Shown here in pieces: positions 7,109-10,845 of a stretch of 10,845 nucleotides of DNA. The notes under the pieces are model-generated. The model made no database searches and was not told where the DNA came from. It saw only the letters and a list, made by a program, of their open reading frames with translations. Both the position numbers and the translations under genes were made by a program. Source of the stretch: Candidatus Latescibacterota bacterium (GTDB lineage: Bacteria; Latescibacterota; UBA2968; UBA8231); contig DPVW01000433.1 of assembly GCA_003529325.1 (NCBI GenBank), positions 3,063 through 13,907 of the forward strand, in the 5' to 3' direction. Position 1 is the first letter of the stretch. Every line of letters begins with the position of its first letter.

Positions 7109-7205
7109 GCAAAAGTGCGCTTGCGGTGACACGGGTCTGCCTATGCAAGGACAGGGCCAGGCTTCATCTAAAGTGGCCAACAGACGTATTTACAGGAGGT
7201 TGTCT

Positions 7206-7310
7206 ATGAGTCTAGGTGGAGCGATCAGCACCTCGAAGTGTGGTGCAGAGGTAACACCGCCGAGGGCTGGCGGCTACAGTGCGGTCAGCGTCCTGGTGTG
7301 GCGCCTGTGA
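7206..7310 (+). CDS. Possible small ORF of 34 codons with strong ribosome-binding site
   Basis: AGGAGG (7194-7199) lies six bases before ATG 7206, an ideal ribosome-binding site. The frame reads MSLGGAISTSKCGAEV, then a Pro/Gly-rich middle and SAVSVLVWRL to TGA at 7308-7310. It is divergent to recA and its last 26 bases lie opposite the 3' end of prmC. I do not recognise the peptide and see no clear promoter. The same DNA can form two small hairpins in a row: GCACC/GGTGC (7228-7246) and CCGCC/GGCGG (7257-7273). These could belong to a leader RNA or to a weak end signal for prmC. The ribosome-binding site alone may be chance, hence the low score. Confidence 0.3.
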   Translation: MSLGGAISTSKCGAEVTPPRAGGYSAVSVLVWRL

Positions 7311-8163
7311 CGACGCGGGGAATCCCCGTCAGGTCAGCCCGGGTGTAGATCGTCGATGCGTCGAAGCCGGAATCTTCGAGCAGAGACTCCACCACGTCGG
7401 ATTGACCGGCGCCGACTTCGATGAGGAGACGCCCTGCCGGCAACAGATGCCGGGCGGCAAGGGGGACCAGTCGGCGCACCACGTCGAGACCGTCGGCGCC
7501 TCCGTCGAGGGCGAGGTGCGGCTCGTGATCGCGTATCTCAGGTTGCAGCGTGGGAATGTCGGTGCTGGCGATATACGGCGGATTGCTGAGGATGACGGCG
7601 AAGCGCGCGTCGGTGGCGAGGGGCGCCAGCAGGTCACCGCAGAAAAAACGAATACGCTCCGCCACCGAGTGGCGTTCGGCATTGACGCGAGCCACGGCGA
7701 TGGCGGCACTCGACAGATCCGTGGCGACGAGGCGCGCCGCCTCGCACTCACGAGCGACGGACACGGCGATGGCACCAGAGCCGCAGCCGACATCGAGGAT
7801 CTGCCCAGCCGGTTGCTCACCGAGATGGGTCAGGGCCTCTTCCACGAGAATCTCCGTCTCTGGACGGGGCACGAGGACGCGCTCGTCGACGGTCAGATCC
7901 AGCAGGCGAAAACCGGCGTCACCGGTGATATACTGCAGGGGGCGACCCGCCAGGCGCTGTCGCACCAGGCTGCGAAAACTCTCGACCTCGGTCCCCGTCA
8001 GCACCTTCTCGAACTGTAGGTAGAGATCGATGCGGCGGATATCCAGCGCCGATGAAAGCATCCATTCCGCCTCGAGCCGACTACTCTCGAGACCTTTCGA
8101 CGACAGGAACTGTGTCGCCTCTCGCAACAACTCAAGTAACTTCCACGTCCGTTCGTCGCTCAA
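7285..8163 (-). CDS. prmC: Release factor N5-glutamine methyltransferase PrmC (HemK)
   Basis: A 292-residue SAM-dependent methyltransferase that modifies the glutamine of the GGQ motif in peptide-chain release factors. The N-terminal helical domain ends with GRPLQYITG (73-81) and VLVPRPETEILVEEAL (97-112), which contact the release factor and shape the active site. The SAM site is ILDVGCGSGAIAV (122-134), and the catalytic NPPYI lies at 194-198, followed by the typical PEIRDHEPHLALDGGADGLD stretch (208-227). The length matches the family. The start is TTG at 8163, whose last two bases are shared with the TGA stop of prfA, so translation is probably coupled to that of its own substrate. No strong terminator follows it; the interval to recA is about 246 bases. 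Confidence 0.96.
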   Translation of the reverse strand: MSDERTWKLLELLREATQFLSSKGLESSRLEAEWMLSSALDIRRIDLYLQFEKVLTGTEVESFRSLVRQRLAGRPLQYITGDAGFRLLDLTVDERVLVPRPETEILVEEALTHLGEQPAGQILDVGCGSGAIAVSVARECEAARLVATDLSSAAIAVARVNAERHSVAERIRFFCGDLLAPLATDARFAVILSNPPYIASTDIPTLQPEIRDHEPHLALDGGADGLDVVRRLVPLAARHLLPAGRLLIEVGAGQSDVVESLLEDSGFDASTIYTRADLTGIPRVVTGATPGR

Positions 8164-9242
8164 GCCGAGGCGTCTGTCCCCCTCTGGCCGAGGCGCCGCT
8201 CTTGATCGGCATTGGTCAGTTCGTCGACGAAGGGATCGATGCCGCCGTCGAGTACATCGTCCAGTTGGTGCAGACTGACGCCGACGCGGTGGTCGGTCAC
8301 CCGCCCCTGCGGAAAGTTGTAGGTACGGATCTTGGCACTCCGGTCGCCGGAACCGATCTGCTGCCGACGCTCCTGCGACATCTTGGCCTCCTGCTCCGCC
8401 TTCTCCTTATCGAGTAGACGGGCGCGCAGCACCTTGAGGGCTTTCGCCTTGTTCTTCAGTTGCGACTTCTCGTCCTGACAACTGACGACGAGGCCTGATG
8501 GTTTGTGCGTGATGCGCACCGCGGAGTCCGTCGTGTTGACGCTCTGCCCACCAGGACCACTCGAGCGATAGACATCGATGACAAGATCCTCGGGGTCGAC
8601 CTGGATATCGATGTCAGCCGCTTCCGGTAGCACCGCCACGGATGCCGCCGACGTATGGATCCTGCCACTCGCCTCGGTCTTCGGCACGCGTTGCACCCGA
8701 TGTACGCCACTCTCGAACTTCAGACGGCCAAAGGCGCCCTCACCGGAAACCATGAAGATCACCTCCTTGAATCCCCCGGAGGGATTCAGACTCGATGATA
8801 GTGGCTCCATGGTCCAACGATTACGTTCAGCATAACGTTCGTAGAGTCTGTACAGATCCGACGCGAACAGACCGGCCTCATCCCCACCGGCACCGGCACG
8901 CACCTCGACGATGGCATTGCGGCTGTCGCTTGGGTCCTTCGGAATGAGCAGCACTTTTAATTGCGCCTCGATGTCGCCGATCGCCGGGACCAGTTCCTCG
9001 AGTTCGGCTTTGGCCAGCTCGATGAGCTCGTCGTCATCACCGGCACCGATGATCTGCTCCGCTTCCTCGCGCTGTGCCAACGCCTGGCGATAACGTCCCG
9101 CCACCTCGACGGTGGCTCGCAGATCACCCGCCTCCCGAGCCAACCGCTGAAACTCGTTGGGTCGCTTGGCGATCTCAGGATCGGACAGACGTTCGCTGAG
9201 CTCCGTGTAGCGGGACTCGATGCCCGTGAGTCGATCGAGCAT
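8160..9242 (-). CDS. prfA: Peptide chain release factor 1
   Basis: Release factor 1 ends translation at UAA and UAG by triggering hydrolysis of peptidyl-tRNA in the ribosome. From ATG 9242 the protein has 360 residues, the usual length. The open frame runs back to GTG 9278, but that adds 12 residues unlike the family and overlaps the upstream gene. The N-terminal helical domain begins MLDRLTGIESRYTEL. VEVRAGAGGDEAGLFA (112-127) opens the central region. The codon-recognition tripeptide is PKT (187-189) within HRVQRVPKTEASGRIHTSAA, the PxT form typical of RF1 rather than the SPF of RF2. The catalytic GGQ is at 231-233 in SSGPGGQSVN, followed by the QLKNKAKALKVLRARL helix. It starts two bases after the DUF1385 stop and overlaps the start of prmC by three bases. 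Confidence 0.97.
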   Translation of the reverse strand: MLDRLTGIESRYTELSERLSDPEIAKRPNEFQRLAREAGDLRATVEVAGRYRQALAQREEAEQIIGAGDDDELIELAKAELEELVPAIGDIEAQLKVLLIPKDPSDSRNAIVEVRAGAGGDEAGLFASDLYRLYERYAERNRWTMEPLSSSLNPSGGFKEVIFMVSGEGAFGRLKFESGVHRVQRVPKTEASGRIHTSAASVAVLPEAADIDIQVDPEDLVIDVYRSSGPGGQSVNTTDSAVRITHKPSGLVVSCQDEKSQLKNKAKALKVLRARLLDKEKAEQEAKMSQERRQQIGSGDRSAKIRTYNFPQGRVTDHRVGVSLHQLDDVLDGGIDPFVDELTNADQERRLGQRGTDASA

Positions 9243-9244
9243 GT

Positions 9245-10246
9245 TTACGTCGCCAGGGAGCGGCGCCACTGAGCCCACGGCGCGTACTCCACAGCCGTCT
9301 CTTGCCCCAGCGCGACACGTAGCGCCACGAGGGCGACTTCGATCTGGTCGTCCGCCGGTTCTTTGGTGGTGATCCGTTGCAGCCAGAGTCCCGGTTTGAT
9401 CAGCACCCGGGTCACCGGATGATTGCGCTTACGCCCTGACAACTTCAACAGTTCAAAGCTGAGTCCCGAGATCAATGGCAGGACACTCATGTGTGTCAGG
9501 AAGCGCTCGATCAGAGACTGTGCATGACCGAAGACATCGACGAAGGCCGTATCAACGAGGGCAAAAACGAAGATCGAAAGCAGGACGACGATGAGCAGAA
9601 AACTGGTGCCACAGCGGGGGTGGAGTCGACCGAAGGCGCGGGCCTCATCCACCGTCAACTCGGCACCTGCTTCCATGGTAAAAATGCTCTTGTGCTCGGC
9701 ACCGTGATACTCAAAGACGCGGCGAATATCGCTCCAGTGTCCGATGCCCCACATGTAGCCGATGAGGAGGGTGGTGCGCACCGCACCCGCCATGAGGTTG
9801 AACTGCAAGGCGCCCTTGGCTGCACCCGTTGCCTGTGCCGCCGCCAGCGGCAGAAAGAAGAATACGCCGATCCCGAGAGCCAACGAGACGGCAAGGGTTG
9901 CTCCCAGCGCAAGTCGGTCCTTCCATCGGGATGGGGCCTCCAATTCAGGAGCCAGGCCCCGTTCGCGGCGCTCGGACTGCATCGCCACATCGGCGGAGAG
10001 ATTCAGCGTTCGCAGACCGATGATCATCATTTCGAGAAAGGCGACGGCGCCGCGGGCGACGGGTATACGATGCAAGCCCAGACGCCGATTCCACGGCTCG
10101 TGTTCCTCCTCGTGCACCACGATCTGCCCATCCGCTGTACGCACGGCGGTGACGATGCGCTTGTCGACCCGCATCATGACCCCTTCGATAACCGCCTGTC
10201 CGCCGATTGGCAGGTCCTCGGTCTGTTTCTCTTCGCTGGTTTCCAA
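9245..10246 (-). CDS. DUF1385 family membrane protein
   Basis: A conserved integral membrane protein of unknown function, commonly found between rpmE and prfA. Chosen start TTG 10246 gives 333 residues. The open frame reaches GTG 10345, but that lies inside the rpmE terminator, so the longer start cannot be right; GTG 10285 is another possibility. The family N-terminal signature IGGQAVIEGVMMR is at residues 14-26. The FLEMMIIGLRTLNLSA segment (70-85) follows. Hydrophobic helices lie at about 113-137, 152-168, 213-232 and 252-268. Between the second and third are EYHGAEHKSIF (179-189) and HPRCGTSFLL (209-218), the His/Glu/Cys-bearing signatures that are the most likely functional or metal-binding residues. 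The protein ends with a cytosolic-looking tail. It is two bases from the prfA start, so the two are co-translated. Confidence 0.88.
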   Translation of the reverse strand: METSEEKQTEDLPIGGQAVIEGVMMRVDKRIVTAVRTADGQIVVHEEEHEPWNRRLGLHRIPVARGAVAFLEMMIIGLRTLNLSADVAMQSERRERGLAPELEAPSRWKDRLALGATLAVSLALGIGVFFFLPLAAAQATGAAKGALQFNLMAGAVRTTLLIGYMWGIGHWSDIRRVFEYHGAEHKSIFTMEAGAELTVDEARAFGRLHPRCGTSFLLIVVLLSIFVFALVDTAFVDVFGHAQSLIERFLTHMSVLPLISGLSFELLKLSGRKRNHPVTRVLIKPGLWLQRITTKEPADDQIEVALVALRVALGQETAVEYAPWAQWRRSLAT

Positions 10247-10300
10247 ACAACCCCCGCTGAATGTAAGACCGGTATCAACCCACACGCGCCGGCACGCACG

Positions 10301-10350
10301 AAAAAGGGTGATGGACTGTAACCGCCTGGCGGCCACTCCCATCACCCGGT
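10301..10350 (-). terminator. Branched Rho-independent terminator after the L31 gene
   Basis: GGGTGATGG (10306-10314) pairs perfectly with CCATCACCC (10339-10347), and a small inner stem CCG/CGG (10322-10332) sits in between. On the minus strand the stem is followed by TTTTT (10305-10301). It begins about 20 bases beyond the L31 stop, separates rho-rpmE from the DUF1385-prfA-prmC unit, and excludes the longest start of the DUF1385 frame. Confidence 0.85.
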
Positions 10351-10369
10351 TTTCGAGAAAGCTCTTTTG

Positions 10370-10699
10370 CTAGCTGTCTGCGGTCTCGCCGCCTTCCGCA
10401 GCAACAGGCGTCTCTGCAGCCTCGGCGGCCTTTTTGGCCTCGTCAGCCTCGATCTGCTTGCCATACCGCAGACGAAACTGTTCGATGCGGCCACCTTTGT
10501 CGTTCAGCTGCTGGTCTTTGCCCGTATAGAACGCGTGGGACGCAGAACTGAGATCGAACTTGATGACGGGGTACTCATTCCCGTCTTCCCACTTGGTCGT
10601 CTCGCCAGACGATGCCGTCGACCGGGTGAGCACCTTGAAATCGGAACTCAGGTCGTGGAATACTACCGGCCGGTAGTCGGGATGGATGCCATCTTTCAT
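10370..10699 (-). CDS. rpmE2: 50S ribosomal protein L31, type B (zinc-free)
   Basis: A 109-residue L31 that sits at the central protuberance and helps bridge the ribosomal subunits. The start [16 protein letters not shown], the [17 protein letters not shown] core (47-63) and [12 protein letters not shown] (69-80) are typical. There are no cysteines at all, so this is the type B form without the zinc ribbon of type A. A C-terminal extension from about residue 82 is rich in Ala and Glu and probably disordered. The ATG at 10699 has AGGA about six bases upstream. The gene lies just after rho, where a single L31 gene is usual, so this zinc-free form may be the main L31 here; whether a type A copy exists cannot be seen. 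The interval back to rho holds an imperfect ATAAG triplet (10714-10728) and no convincing terminator. Confidence 0.93.
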   Translation of the reverse strand: MKDGIHPDYRPVVFHDLSSDFKVLTRSTASSGETTKWEDGNEYPVIKFDLSSASHAFYTGKDQQLNDKGGRIEQFRLRYGKQIEADEAKKAAEAAETPVAAEGGETADS

Positions 10700-10766
10700 G
10701 GTTTCCTCGCAGAATAAGATAAGATAAAGTACGCCCTCTGGGCAGCAAGGGGACTGGTATTCCCGT

Positions 10767-10845
10767 TCAGTCGTTCATCGCCTTAAGGAATTCCTCGTTG
10801 CTCTCCGTGCCGTCCATACGCTCCAACAGAAACTCCATGCCTTCC
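10767..10845 (-). CDS. rho: Transcription termination factor Rho, C-terminal end (partial)
   Basis: The frame entering from the right edge reads [19 protein letters not shown], then LKAMND and TGA at 10769-10767. The MEFLLERM helix followed by T-x-x-NEEFL and a short end is the characteristic C-terminus of the Rho helicase, which releases transcripts at Rho-dependent sites. Only 25 residues are present; the rest lies outside the window. The position immediately before rpmE agrees with common bacterial synteny. Confidence 0.85.
   Translation of the reverse strand, partial: EGMEFLLERMDGTESNEEFLKAMND

Noticed and set aside
7279..8019. Long plus-strand ORF opposite prmC
   Set aside because: Shadow of a clearly identified gene; its protein has no domain-like features.
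9491..10321. Long plus-strand ORF opposite the DUF1385 gene
   Set aside because: Antisense shadow; DUF1385 signatures are in the minus frame.
10714..10728. ATAAG repeated nearly three times before rpmE
   Set aside because: Too short and imperfect to be called a functional repeat; may simply be an AT-rich leader.
1..10845. CRISPR arrays, tRNA or rRNA genes, insertion sequences, integrases
   Set aside because: No regularly spaced repeats, no cloverleaf or rRNA signatures, no transposase-like proteins or terminal repeats were seen.

Overview
The window carries a housekeeping block on the minus strand and a more variable, partly decayed stretch at its left end. It is GC-rich by eye. The order rho, rpmE, DUF1385 gene, prfA, prmC is a conserved bacterial synteny. 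Together with a zinc-free (type B) L31, an unusual recA and several probable TTG starts, it suggests a free-living bacterium outside the well-studied groups. A Tat-type aminotransferase-fold protein, an fn3/NHL lipoprotein remnant and a glycoside-hydrolase-like barrel would fit a metagenome-derived lineage such as Latescibacterota or another FCB-group phylum. That placement is a low-confidence inference, because nothing here is a taxonomic marker I can search.

Layout from left to right. 1-150: no gene, but a strong, largely bidirectional terminator. 150-568 (minus): remains of a lipoprotein gene whose signal peptide, fibronectin type III domain and NHL-repeat piece lie in different reading frames. 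569-838: no gene, one stem-loop with a minus-strand T tract. 839-2192 (plus): a promoter and a class V aminotransferase-fold protein with a Tat signal. 2209-2540 (plus): a short charged coiled-coil gene that appears frameshifted. 2563-5102 (minus): a TIM-barrel, glycoside-hydrolase-like protein preceded by an NAD-dependent uronate-dehydrogenase-like SDR enzyme. 5134-5667: hpt. 5708-5743: terminator. 5887-7038: recA, with a promoter region containing an 11-bp-arm inverted repeat. 7206-7310 (plus): a possible 34-residue small ORF with a strong ribosome-binding site. 7285-10246 (minus): prmC, prfA and the DUF1385 membrane protein, tightly packed. 10306-10347: terminator. 10370-10699: type B L31. 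10767-10845: the end of rho.

How the genes fit together. PrmC methylates the GGQ glutamine of the release factor encoded by prfA, and the two genes overlap by a few bases, so they are probably translated together. DUF1385 precedes prfA by two bases. The branched terminator after rpmE separates the rho-rpmE unit from the DUF1385-prfA-prmC unit. recA has its own promoter and terminator. hpt, the SDR gene and the barrel gene follow with short gaps or near overlap and may form one transcript; the last two plausibly act on sugar-acid or glycoside substrates. The main points for a second look are the recA operator-like palindrome, the small ORF opposite the end of prmC, the two broken genes, and the SDR/barrel pair.
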